Program-made: the position numbers and the translations under genes
Notes under the pieces: generated by a model
Seen by the model: the letters and a program-made list of their open reading frames with translations, nothing else
What the model was told of the DNA's origin: nothing
The model's database searches: none
Part shown: positions 1 through 11,536 of the stretch, one piece after another
How positions within the stretch are numbered: position 1 is the first letter of the stretch
Layout: every line of letters starts with the position of its first letter
Source of the DNA: Serinus canaria
Lineage: Eukaryota > Chordata > Aves > Passeriformes > Fringillidae
Assembly (NCBI RefSeq): GCF_022539315.1
Contig: NC_066316.1
Location: 63,035,994 to 63,099,993, forward strand
Reading direction: 5' to 3'
Length of the DNA: 64,000 bases

Positions 1-1164
1 ACGGAGGAGTTAAAGAGTTACAAAATGAAGATGTCAAGAACTGGAACAAACTGTCTCTTCCCCAATAATTTAGCTTTTGGAAAATGTTGTTTGGAAAAAA
101 AAAAAATTATAGCAGCCTGAGGCAAGCCCAATGATTACCATTGGTTCATCAAGGAGTCTGGAATGAGAAATGAGAGGCAGATGGAGGGAACCAAGGCAAT
201 GCTCTATCTGAGAACTGAGAAAGAAGTGGTAGCAGATTGCCATGAGGATACCTGCTGTGGAAGGACGGGCTCTGAGCTCAGATGAAGAGATGGCTGAAGT
301 CTGACAGACTTGTGAACAACCAAAGCCTTGGTCCCTCTGTGAGATGATTGTGCCAGGGGGCTGATGAGGACGCTGAAGGTCTGAGGAGAGCATGTCACCT
401 GCTGACAATGTGCTGGAAGGCAGTATTTTGCACACACATCTATGCTTCCTGTTAGTGGACACCGAGTGACCAAACCCTCCTCTCAAATGCTTCTTTCTGT
501 GGAAGGATCTGTCTATTCCCTTTTCACCTGCAGACTTTGAACAAAATGGGAACTGCACAAAACTGATAGGACAGAGAAAATCTCTAACAGGACACAATTC
601 CAACAACGCCCTCAATTTCAACTGGCTGTATCATGTTATCTACTCCCACACACAAAATTGATATATTTTTGACATTTTTGTATTAATCATTGATAGATCT
701 CTTATTAAGCTTAGGGTTTCATTCCTGTTCAAATGCTGAAGCAAATGAAGGAAAAGATGTGTTGTTCACAAATATCATATTCATCATGGTCCTGGGATGT
801 TTTTACATCTGAGAGTATAGTTGTGTCTTTTGGTTTTTCAGTGGGCATAGGGGTCAAGTGTAAGCTGTATCTTTCCTTAAATCACTGTCCTTTGAATTTT
901 AATGGCAGAACAACTGTCTCTTGGAAGCCTGTTCTACTGAATCATGTCCATTCAGGCATATTTAAGTGTAGGTAACCTCAGATGAAATGAGAGCAGTTTC
1001 CACAAGCACAGTTGTTGTTAAGCAAGAAGAGACAACATGCAAACTAACAAAACATGTAGAGAAAAGTCACAATCTAGTCTGGGAAGGAAGCCTGCTGGTG
1101 TTTGTTTTGGGTGTGGGAATTCCCTGGAGACTCTGCAACAGAGAAATGTGTTGCACAGCCAAGG
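1..1164. other. Unannotated unique sequence
   Basis: No gene or repeat is recognised. An A run lies at 95-106. The minus strand carries the longest open frame of the window (70-621, 183 codons). Its predicted product is rich in Ser, Cys and Phe without any motif I know, and its flanks show no convincing promoter, splice or polyadenylation context. I treat it as probable chance and list it among the findings. Confidence 0.6.
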
Positions 1165-1530
1165 AAAATCGCGAGTCAAGCTCCAACAAGTTCTCAGCAG
1201 GAAAGCCTTGCTCAGCCCGGCCATGGGACAGCAGCCGCCCAGCACGGCGCACCAGCTGCAGCCAGGTGTGAGGTGAACTCCTTTGCCTGTCCCCATCTCC
1301 TTGGTGCTTGTCCCACCACTGCCAGCCACTGGAGTTCAGGCTGCCATGCAGCAACTCCTGCTGGTGCCGGGGGGCTCATCAGCAGAGCTTCCCCAGTGCT
1401 GGGATGGCGTCGTTCACCTCAGCCGCTATTTCGCTTTTCTGACTTCCAGTGAGGAGCACAGATGGGGTATTCAGCAACTGCAGAATCCAATAAAAGATAA
1501 AGGATACCAGGGAATGTGCATGCTCTGAGA
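1165..1530. other. GC- and CpG-richer patch, possibly an old repeat or regulatory island
   Basis: About eleven CpG dinucleotides fall between roughly 1170 and 1435, far denser than in the surrounding CpG-poor DNA, and local GC is clearly raised. A pyrimidine-rich stretch ending in an AG (about 1431-1449) precedes an open reading that stops at 1526-1528, and an AATAAA-like hexamer lies near 1490. This could be a small CpG island, a relatively young repeat not yet depleted of CpG, or a chance patch. I cannot assign a repeat family. It is too short and too weak for a confident promoter call. Confidence 0.3.
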
Positions 1531-3456
1531 AGCTGAACAGATGTGCTAAAATTGAGCTGTATCCCCAGAAGGCTTTTCATGTTGATTTGTTTATTTTTTT
1601 GGACCATATCAGTCTGACTGAATTGCGCTATCTGGACTTTATGTTCCTGGGAACCAGTTTCATTCACAAGAGCTAATGCCAAAAATTAAAAATTATCCAA
1701 AACTAAAGGTGATTTCTAGAAACCGGAAAGACCAGATTTCCATAGGTCTACCTTCTCTTCTGAGAATAGAAAAGAGAGCTTGAGACTTTAGAAAAATTGG
1801 CCCCACTTCAGAACTCATTAACTGGAAACTCGTTAACTAGCCTTGGATAATATCACAGTAACTCAGAAAGATGGAAAAGCAGGCTTATTATTGTGATAAC
1901 TTGCTACGGGAGCCATGAGATGCTAATTTTGCAGGACTTAAAAATTCCTCTGTCTCAGAAATTAAACGAAATATGTAGTCCTTGTTCATTTAACAGAGAC
2001 AATGGGAAAAACACCAAGAATGCTGAACACTACATTTCTTGTGGAAGTTTATTCAGTAGGAGTGTGGCCAAAAGGCAAAATTTGAACACTGGAGACATCC
2101 AAGTGATGAAGCCTGCAAATCAACTGTATCACACACCATCATCTGTTTAACTGCAACCAATATCCTAAAAACTTGAATTGTGACAAGAAGACATAGTTAG
2201 GTCTCTGCTTTTTTAGTCATCCAAATCTCCGCTTATGTGAGTATTTTGATCCTTTCACTGACGGTATTTTACTCAACCTTGACCAGGCTTCAGAAGAACA
2301 TTTTTTTTTAGATTTTTTTTTGGTGGTATGAGAATAGTAATTTGATTTTTTATAAATATCTAAGATCTTTTTTATATGCCATTATTAAGAAGTATTTGCT
2401 GAGGTAACAGGTTTGGTAGAAGCATACGTAAGTCTTCTGTGTGTCAGCTGAGACACTTCTGCATGGCACTGCATGGCATTAGAAACTAGAAAACATTTGA
2501 TCGTAATAATTGACACAGGCTGCTGTCAGTTTTACAAAAGAGTAAAAATCTTGAATATGGAAAATTATTTACTCCTTCAGGAGTGGAAGAATCACTTTTT
2601 CTTATAGACCTGAATTTATGAATTGGACTTGATGGGATTTTATTATATTTCCCTCTTTTATGTGCTGTACAGTGCTGTCTTTGTTCACTGAAGTTAGTGG
2701 GATGATGCAGGATAAACAGGTTCTGACCAGGTTGTTTAGCTTGCATAGCACTTTTAGCTCACTTTGAAGGAAGAGCACTACATTTATTGCATATATTACC
2801 TAGACAGTTCCCTTCTCACAGGGATCTTTTATGAGGTGTAAATCTGCTGGCGTTTTCTAGAAAATGTGTAAATTACAAGTCTAAACTGCAAACATGAGTT
2901 TCAAGAATAACTAATACAGACACCAGTATATGAATATAAGAAAGTAGGTATAACCTGGGTAAGCTGAATATTTTAAATAGATGCCAAATTCGCAAATGAA
3001 AGAAAGGAATGATGTTGAATTTTGTATTTGATCAAACTCTTTTGATTATCTCTTTTATATACATTGCTTCAAACCAAAGAACAAGATCAGAACACTCCTG
3101 AAGAATTTGACAGCCCAAGACTCCAACAAAAACCTCCTACAGACACCGTCATCATATGATTTCTTGCATTTGGCTCTTCAGAGTTGAACTGGTAGTTCTC
3201 CAAAAGCTGAAGTGACTACGTTTGATTGGAGTCTAATTTGCTACATGTGTAAGCATGTTTTCCAAGTCCACATGCAAAAGCAAAGAAATGATCATCAAAT
3301 ATTTTGATTCAATACTTTTAGAATACTTTTAGAGGGAGTGATTTTCCTCTTCCCAGCACTTTCAACATAGCTTTTTGTGATGCAGTAGTTCAACAGTTAG
3401 GAATGTTCATTGCTCACCTGCTCTGATTTTGGCTGAAACAGAGTTATTTTTTTATC
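1531..3456. other. Unannotated AT-rich sequence
   Basis: I see no gene or repeat family here. There are short T runs near 2301-2325 and a small direct repeat (TGCATGGCA-like) near 2460-2479. Open frames are short and show no domain. Confidence 0.6.
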
Positions 3457-3820
3457 AGGGCTGGTACAGGGCTGTGTTTTATGATCTGTGTTGGAAACAG
3501 TGTTGGTAATAGAGGGATGTATTAGCTACCCCTGAGCAGTGCTGGCAGAGAGCTGCCTTTCTGCCTCTCCACCCGCCCCACCAGCCAGGAGGCTGGGTGC
3601 ACAAGGAGCTGGGGTGGAGCACAGCTGGGAAAACTGAGCCCAACTGACCACAGGGACATCCCATACCATTTGATGCCATGCTCAGCATATGAAGCTGGGG
3701 AAAGATGGAGGAGGTGATGTTTGGAGTTTGCCCTCCCAGGTATCCATTACCCAAGAAAACTCCCTGCTTTCCTGGAAACTGAGTGTTTGTGTGGGTCTGA
3801 ACTGCCCACAAGGGTTAACC
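3457..3820 (+). mobile_element. Decayed avian endogenous retrovirus LTR fragment
   Basis: This stretch matches, from memory, a long terminal repeat widespread in bird genomes. It has a block around GTGTTGGAAACAGTGTTGG (3489-3507), then a GC-rich segment with CACCCGCCCCACCAGC (3570-3585). A core-promoter block follows, in which a motif near 3684-3694 reads CATATGAAG where I expect a CATATAAAG-like TATA element. Purine-rich sequence follows and then a CCCTGCTTTCCTGG block (3762-3775). The order of blocks places it on the plus strand. Only a U3-to-core part is visible; the outer ends and any paired LTR, primer-binding site or internal genes are not seen, so it is a solo or truncated copy. The altered TATA position suggests its promoter is dead. 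The family is recognised by pattern, not by a database search. Confidence 0.65.
3685..3693 (+). promoter_or_regulatory. Mutated TATA-like site of the LTR
   Basis: The bases read CATATGAAG, one change from a CATATAAAG-type TATA element expected at this place in the LTR. The A-to-G change would weaken TATA-binding protein contact. Inferred from family knowledge only. Confidence 0.35.
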
Positions 3821-6489
3821 AACATCACCCAGCATCTCTGCTGGGGAAGATGAGTTACTCTACATGACAAAGTGTGAATTTCATTAATTCATTGTGATGG
3901 AATTATTCTTTAATTCTCTGTTAGTTCACTCTTTGGGACATGACTATACCCTTCTGTTTGGTCAGCTCAACTGAATGAAACTGGTTGATGGTATTGCTTC
4001 AGAACAGGAGGAGTTTTCTAGAGCTTGCTGTGGATAGAGTTGAACAATTGTTGGTGCACAAATGGAACATTTTGCAACAAAAGTAATAAGAAGGACATAT
4101 GTTCCTTGAAATATCTCCTTGTCTAGAAAATAAAGTAATTAGAAATATTTTTTAATTTTGAATATTAAATAATTCTTTTTTGTGTGTCTGTACTGCCATG
4201 TACAGACACCCTGTATGCTGTATTTCTTTTCAGTCTTAAAAGGAAGTGATACTGAAAATTTTGTCTTTAAAGCTATGCTTCCTGGATAGCTCTTATTGAT
4301 CTTGGGCCCAGACAGAGACAGTAAGTTTTTGATCCCTTATAAGTTCTTGATTCAGTGATCACTGACAGTAGTTGTCCCACATATCTGATGCTAGACTGCC
4401 TGTTATAAACCCCAGATATTTATTGGGGTTAGCCTGGGAGCTTATGGTCCTAATACTCAAAGACCCACACATCTAGAGTTTCTGAACTCACACTATCAAT
4501 ATGCAATTAAAAAAACTCAACAAAAAGCAACAAAAAATATAAAGTCAGATTTTCCAACTATTCAGAATTTTTCTATGCATTTAGCTGTTTCTGGTGTGTG
4601 GTTTTTGGAGCAGTAGTTTGAGATACTTGAAAGGAGCCTTTATTCATGTGAAAAGATGTTCAATGCTATTTGAGGAACAAGTTTCCTTTGTGCTGTGTCC
4701 AGAAAAACAGCATTGAAGCTTGAAATTCTTGATGGATTGCTTTAGGTAAGTCTTACATTTGCCAAAAAGGAATAGAAAAATTAAGAAAATCCATTCCTAG
4801 AACTTCCCATCTTTTTTTTTTTTAAGTTGAAAATGAGTTCCCCTTCCCAGTTCTTTAAAGTCCTCTTCGATTAACTGTGGTGCAAATGAGTTTAAACCAG
4901 GTTTTTCTAGCTATAATAATTATACAGAGCTGCCTACAAGCTAACTTCAGGAATTCAATCATCTGAGAAAAGCCTGACAACCTACAAAATCCTGAGGTGA
5001 ACTTTACTGTAGGTGGCAAAGTTGAAAAATATCTCCATGCCTAGAAAATCTACCAGCAAAGGGATAGTCTCTTTAAGAAATGCCTGTCAAGGATAATGCT
5101 GCCCCTTTTTCTCTTCTGACTTGAATGACCAGCTTGGAAAAATCAAATATACAAAGGAAAAAAACCATGGGTACAGAATCAAGTTGTAGATCAGGATTAA
5201 CTCCATCCACTGAGTCAGAAGCAGTGAAGCACATGTGTCACACTGCCCAAGGCTAGCAGTTTTCTAAGGGCTTAGCACGTGTCCTGAATGGGTTCAGAAT
5301 GCCCTGCCAGATATAAGTTTTCTTATGAACTGAAAGAGTGCTGGGGTGTAAGAGCTGCCCTGACATCTCTTGAGAGCAGTTCTTGCACTGTTCTGAATGT
5401 TACACTTGCAGTGTACTGGACGTCCTGTCAGCACATTCCACTCATTGGGTGGCACAGCCAAAATCGGCAGAGAAAAGAAATTGTACAGGCAACAATATGA
5501 ACTTGTTAGTTAACTTATGGCTCAGGATGTTTCTAGACAGGAATGCTGGCATCAGTTCCCTAAAAGCTAGTGTAGCTTTGCCAAAGCTCTGGAAGTGGTG
5601 CATGAAATTTTAGTATGAGGGCTGTTCAAAGTAAGCTTTTTATTCACAATTAGGAACAGTGAATGCTAAACCATGGAACACCCCTGCAGTGTGCCCTACT
5701 CCACACTCAGAAATACACTCCAGTCAAATAGAAGTCTGGGTGAAAAACATGATTTCATCTTTTTCTGAAATGATCTTGATTCTCTGAAGCAAGGGTGAAT
5801 ATTTCTTTTCTCAGTGACACACTACCTATCTCTGTGCTCCTATTGCCAAGTAGACTGGGCTGCTCTGAGTTTCAATGCAGACTGAAAGCAAGAGCAGCAA
5901 GTAAAGTATTATGGCTTCAGGACAAAGCTCCTCATGTGGCAGATACTGAAAAAAAAATCTCATGTGTATAAAGCAAGACCTTATATCCAGAGCCTGATAA
6001 TTTCAGCAAATTTCATGTCATGATTTGGTGCTCTCTCCTTGCATTATCACCATTTGATCAGGAAAGCTGTAGTCAGGTATGCAATGAATTTGGATGCTGA
6101 CAAAATATTGCCCTGGAAATAAAATCCAAGAATACATATTTTTTATTTTATTTCCAAATTCAAAGCACATCTCAAAGTTGTTCTGGCTCTTTCTGTGAAG
6201 GAGGTTAACACAGATTTTCTGTGCTAAAGCTGTTTTAGTTTTACAGGCACAATGAATATTTCTTCACTTCTGGGTGGAAAAGGAAGCAATCCAAAATGTT
6301 TACCAAAGAATAGCTGTTTACAAAACTAGCATCTTGCTTTTTGTCTTGGGTAACTTAGCATCCATAAATGGCAAGAAGATTGTTCTGGTACTCCAAGTCC
6401 CCCTGCATTATTCATTAGAGAAGCTCAAGCTGAATAATTTTCTCTGGGACAAAGCTGTTGCTAAGCTTAAAGTTTGGGAGATCTAATAA
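3821..6489. other. Unannotated AT-rich sequence
   Basis: No gene or repeat family is recognised. A 10-bp perfect inverted repeat with a 6-base loop lies at 4184-4209, and a T run at 4812-4823. Short open frames (for example 5288-5500 and 6274-6486, plus strand) carry no motif I know. Confidence 0.6.
4184..4209. repeat. Inverted repeat, 10-bp arms, 6-base loop
   Basis: Arms 4184-4193 and 4200-4209 are perfect reverse complements (GTGTCTGTAC / GTACAGACAC) around TGCCAT. It shows that small perfect hairpins are not confined to the 17-24 kb interval. Confidence 0.85.
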
Positions 6490-6693
6490 TGCAACTTTGC
6501 TTATCCTTCTTCCCAGGAAACTCTTCCACTCACACGATGTGAGGATATCGTGACTTGGCAAAATCCTGCTTGGTGCTACTTCCTGGATACTGGACAACAG
6601 GACAACTGTGTGAACTGCAGAGAGGATTTATTAACCCTGACACCTCAGCAATCAGTTGAAATGAAAGGAAGAGAGGGCAGAGAGAGTGAATGA
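6490..6693 (+). other. Open frame after a strong 3' splice-site-like tract (candidate exon, weak)
   Basis: A pyrimidine-rich tract ends in TTCTTCCCAG at 6507-6516. From 6517 one frame stays open to a TGA at 6691-6693 (58 codons). The predicted peptide has spaced cysteines and tryptophans and is not low-complexity. The frame extends upstream only to a TAA at 6487-6489. No clear 5' splice site follows; GAGAGTGAAT near 6681 is a poor donor. If it is real it would have to be a terminal exon, yet I see no nearby polyadenylation hexamer that settles this. An open frame of this length is common by chance, so I rate it low. Confidence 0.12.
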
Positions 6694-7719
6694 AAGGGTG
6701 GATAAAACTAGTTCTTCATGACAAATATGGTATGACATAGTTTTTCCCAAAATGATCAAGAAGAGAAAGCCATAGGCATATTTACACTTTATAATATATA
6801 TATCCTAATTTCCATGATAAATTTAACTTCACCTCTGCCAATTAAAGTTCCATCTTCTATTTGTCTTATTACAGTGTAGGACACAATATTCAAGACTTTC
6901 ATTGCCTTTTTTTCAGTCACTCATATGCAGACTGATGGAGTGCACTATTTCCTCTGCTGCAATTTCACTTTAAGGAAATAGGGACTTCATTTTTGGATAG
7001 CCAAAGAAAATTTCACTCCAGTGGAAAGGGCTGAGGTTCAGAGCTGAATGACAGCTTTTGCTGATGCTTAGCTTCTGGTCACAGTGTTAGCAGTGTGATC
7101 ATGGGAGCACAGTCTCTGGGCAAAGAGGCTTTGGCAAAGAATGAAGGGTGAACTCATCTGGGGAGGCGTACAAGAAAGGTGAAAGGAAAATAAAACCTGG
7201 AAACTGATTTGCAAGTAAGACATGTTACAAAGACTTAAAGCATTTCTTCAAGATTATAAAAAGTAGAACAAGACAGTCTGTCTCTGTGCATCAGTCCTTC
7301 AAGAAATGACTCAATGTGTATAAAAGTAGTAGAAGAAACAGTCTGGAATGATGTCCAGCAGCACTGTATTGAAAGGAAGCACAGAAAACAGTGAGTTAAT
7401 TTGGCTGCAGTGTTATGGAACATTTGCCAAAGCACTACTCTGGTGCATTTTTCTTAGCTCTGACTCCCTAAGGGTGTTCTATCCCCCTTCCAAATTACAC
7501 TGCAACTCTGAGAAATTACTTGTTGTTTCAAAAATTCTATTCAAAGGTTAGAGGGTCTTGGAAACAGACTTATTCCGGCACTCTTTGCAGAAAAATCATG
7601 GGCTGAGTGAGCACAAAGACTACCTGTTGATGCCTAAAAATGGTTCCTTCGTGCCTGTGTGGATTGCTAGAAAGAAAGCTAGCACCACTTTCCTCTTCAC
7701 TAGGCTACTTCTGCAGATA
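6694..7719. other. Unannotated sequence
   Basis: No gene, RNA or repeat family is recognised. A short AT dinucleotide run lies near 6790-6802. Confidence 0.6.
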
Positions 7720-7795
7720 ATCATATCAATCATATCATATCATATCATCATATCAATCATATCATATCATATCATATCATATCATATCATATCAT
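7720..7795. repeat. Microsatellite, pentanucleotide (ATATC)n
   Basis: The unit ATATC/CATAT repeats about fifteen times with two ATCA-type interruptions (near 7728 and 7746-7756). The uninterrupted tail from about 7757 to 7795 is the likely length-variable part. A plus-strand open frame through it (7558-7833) is caused by the repeat and should not be called a gene. Confidence 0.95.
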
Positions 7796-10700
7796 CTGTT
7801 TTCACTTTTGTTTGGAAAGGGACTAAGGTGTGAGTAATGTCTTTGAGATCAGGGGAAATCACACTCTTAATACTACTCAGATATACCTTTTATTATACTT
7901 TTATTTATTATATTTTAAAACCCCAAATATTAAAAAAACCCAACAAACCAAACCCTTGGTTATCTGATTTTCATAACATGACATATATTCTTGTTTGTAT
8001 TTTTATGTGCTTTTTAGAACTCATAGTTAATTTTCACATGGATCTTGTAGGTAATAGTTTATGTGGTTCTGATAGGAGATGAAGAAATCAGACATTTTCA
8101 GTCAGATATTTTCCAGTAGCTACATTTTTTTTGCCACAAATTAACTGAAATTTGCAGAATAGCATGCACCAATATATGTTTAAGCAGTAATTTAATAGTT
8201 AAATCTATTTTTGTGCTCAGATCTGGTCACTTTAGGCTGAAATCCTTTTTGATAGAAGTATGATTCACTAGTCGCAGTTACCTATCTTAGAGTGGGTATG
8301 AAAATATTTCTTATTTCAGCTTTATTGAACATAGAAGATGTTAAAATTCTCTGTCAATGATTTGTATAATTATTATTATTACATATTGAATGTAAACATT
8401 AATATAATAGTGAGAAATTAGCAAACAAACCTGAGCAGCAGGTAACTGCATCCTGTGTTACTTTATCTCTGTTTAAAACCAGGGAGTTTCTTTGCAGAAC
8501 AATTATTGACACACTGTGATTTTTATATTCATTTGTCATACAAGTTGCCTGTGGTATGTTCCTGTTTATCTTAAATATCCACAGCTTCTTAACACATAAT
8601 CATATGCTGAGTGCCCACAGGGTTACTTGCATAAAAATCTCTATTTTGGAAAGTGTATTTTGTATTCAGACCTACAGAGTGTGCTTTGCAGTTCAGTATC
8701 TGCATTTCATGGGCGCTTATTTAAAATGTTGATTTTTAAATAATCCATCCCCATGCATTTGCTTCATTGATTATAAGAGATTGTAAGTTATTACTAGTAC
8801 TGCACAGCTGGTAGAATGCACATGGATCAGCTCAGAAGAACTTTAAAACATGTATTTGTCTTCAAGGCCTAAGAAGTGACCTGAGAAGACTGGTCATGAA
8901 GTGAACTTAAGGATCAAAATGACAGCCCCAAAAACCCAGCATTGGGATGAAAATTGGGTGACTCACATCCAGTCCAGCTGGGACAATTACTCCAGCATAG
9001 CTTAAGAACAGACTTTATAGTCATCAGCAAAGGGCCCACAGTCAGAATTTGTGTGTTTGGCCTCCCCTGACCCCATGTAAATGGTGATGTCACCCAGGAA
9101 TGAGGGAAAAATTTGTTTGCGTAGGTCTGCTTCTAAACAGAATTATTTTCAAGCTTTTTCACGCAGCATCAGCTATTTTTCAATGATAATATTTTTATTT
9201 ACCACTAATCCGCTCAAGACAAGACATAACATTCTTGTTCTGTTGCTTTACTGGAATTCTTTTTTGTTCTTATTTTCTGTCATTTATTTTGATGTCCCCA
9301 CATCACTTCTTTAACCTCATTTCAATCTGAACGGCAGTGCAGCAACTGGTTTATAGTCATGAAAGTGGCTTGTGCCAAATTAGAAAAAGCACACTGTTGT
9401 TATTTTTGCAAAGCTGAACTTGCTAGGGAAACTACAAGGGTAATGCTATGAGAAAATCAACCACTGAACCATCATTCTCCTAAGTCCAAAACTAAGGCAC
9501 TTATATGGGCACTCAAGGTCTAAAAACTGTTTAAAAACCCCACTGAGAAGGAGCCAAGAGAAATATTAACAGAGACCAACAAAAGGCTCTGAAGAGTGAG
9601 TGTGTTTTCATGTGTCCTTTATAGGAAATTTCTTTGGTAGGTTTTTGAAGCTTATGACAGAAAAGGGTAGAGATATTTCAACATCCAGGACTTCAGCCAT
9701 GGCAGTTGCCCCTGTCCATCAGTTTATTCTGGTTTCTCAGGAACCCCTTCATTGTCCTTTAGAAGGTTTGAATCATTCTAATCCAAAAAGAGCAAGGTAC
9801 TTTATCACATAGTTTTTTTGGAGAGTAGAGATTACATTTAAGCATTCATATGGTGTGTTGGGGAGAATGAACATCATGAGAAAGGAACTTAGACTCTTAC
9901 AGTGATATTTGGAGCATACTGTGAATCTTGGACATATCTGTGTTTTCATTGATATTAACTTCCAGGTGGGATGGAGATTTCCTCAAATAGATTGAATTCT
10001 AGGAAAAAAAAACCCCAAACAAATGAGATGCAGAAGTATGTCGGTAAAATAGAGTCTAGAAATCTGACAAAAATTATAGTGAAGAAAGAATTATGATGTC
10101 AGAATGGATTTCTTTTTAATTTTATTTTTTGCAAAACCAAATAATTTCTCATTTGAATAATTAATTGGCATAAAATGAATATACGTTATTAGTTATTACA
10201 GATAAGTTATTACTTATAGCTATGTTATTCTACTGTTCACAGAAGGAGTTTGCATATCTGAAATGTGTGTGTAAAAATGTGTAATCCCTCTGGACAAATA
10301 TGACATTTTAAACTGCTTTTGTAAAAATGAGATCCTCTATTTTTATGTGAATATCTTTCTCCCTGATTTGAGAGGAGTTCTAAGAGAAGTGATTTATACC
10401 AACTTGCAGAAGCAGAAATAGCAAGACTAGGACACAACATGATTTGAAAAGGAAGATGTTTATGTTTGATATTGTAGTAAAGGAGAGCAGAGACAGTCAA
10501 AAAAGACAGCAAGTGAAATGATTAATTAGATGTGCAAGTAAAAACTGCCTTCATTTAAAGCAGAAAAAGAGATACTGTGCTAGCCAAGGCACAGCATGAA
10601 CCAAAATGCTTCCAATTGTCACTATGGCTATCCCTACATCAAGCTCTGGTCATGGATGCAGTTAAAGATTGTTCATGATGACATACCAAAACAAAAGACT

Positions 10701-11435
10701 AAATGGGGATATTTTACATAGAAAGTTAGAAAAAGAACATTGTGAAGAATGTTAAGTGCTCGCTTTTAATAATGACAGCTAGACAATGGAGCTGACAGCT
10801 AGACATTCCTCAGAAAATGTCAGAGGCTAAAATTTGGGTTTGCAAGGGATCAAAGAAGTTCAAGTAAAAAATACAGTTTTGTGATATATTCAGTTGGGAT
10901 GCTACCTGAATTTGGTTTGGTGGAAGAGATTACCACAGAGCAGAAGAGGAGGTGATGAAGGACAGGAGAAGACATAGACAGCAAAGGAAAAGAGAAAAGA
11001 GAAGTAACACCAAGGAATGTAATTAAAAACTGGGAGTAGAAGGGCAGCTAAATAGGAAAGAAGCATGAAATCCAAGAAAGAAATTGAGCTAGGAAAGAAG
11101 AATTGCTGATGTTAGCAACAATATTGGGGTCAGGAAGAGAGAGCTATGCATGATTGTTTTTTGAGAGAGTTTTGGTAGCAAAATTTTGAGAAACCACCAG
11201 ACTGGGAAGTATCTAGGATTGAAGAAATTCTCCAGGCACTGACATTGAGATGAATCTGAAAAGATAAAAAATGAAGGTTAAAGCTGGTGGTCTAAGTTGT
11301 GTTATATGTGATGTTTTTAAGATGAAACAAAGTAATGGACTACTGCTACATGACAAGGAAAAGTGGAGGGAGACTCAAGGGTTAAAGGGAAGAATATGGA
11401 ACTGTTGGAAACATCTGCTATTGTACCTGTCTACT
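7796..11435. other. Unannotated AT-rich sequence
   Basis: No gene is recognised. Minor items: an A/C-rich stretch at 7915-7960, an ATTATTATT run near 8370-8382, and a 13-base direct repeat TGACAGCTAGACA at 10773-10785 and 10793-10805. Purine-rich sequence extends over 10920-11110. Open frames are short and without motifs. Confidence 0.6.
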
Positions 11436-11536
11436 GATATATATGTATATATATCACAAATATATAATCACAAATAAAGAATATATATCACAAACAAATA
11501 ATAAAATATATATATCACAAATAAATAATAAAAAAC
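11436..11536. repeat. AT-rich degenerate minisatellite
   Basis: A unit of roughly 25-35 bases containing ATATATATCACAAATAAATA recurs about three to four times with point changes and small length differences. ATCACAA blocks are visible near 11453, 11467, 11487 and 11513. Likely a slippage product and unstable in length. Confidence 0.8.
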
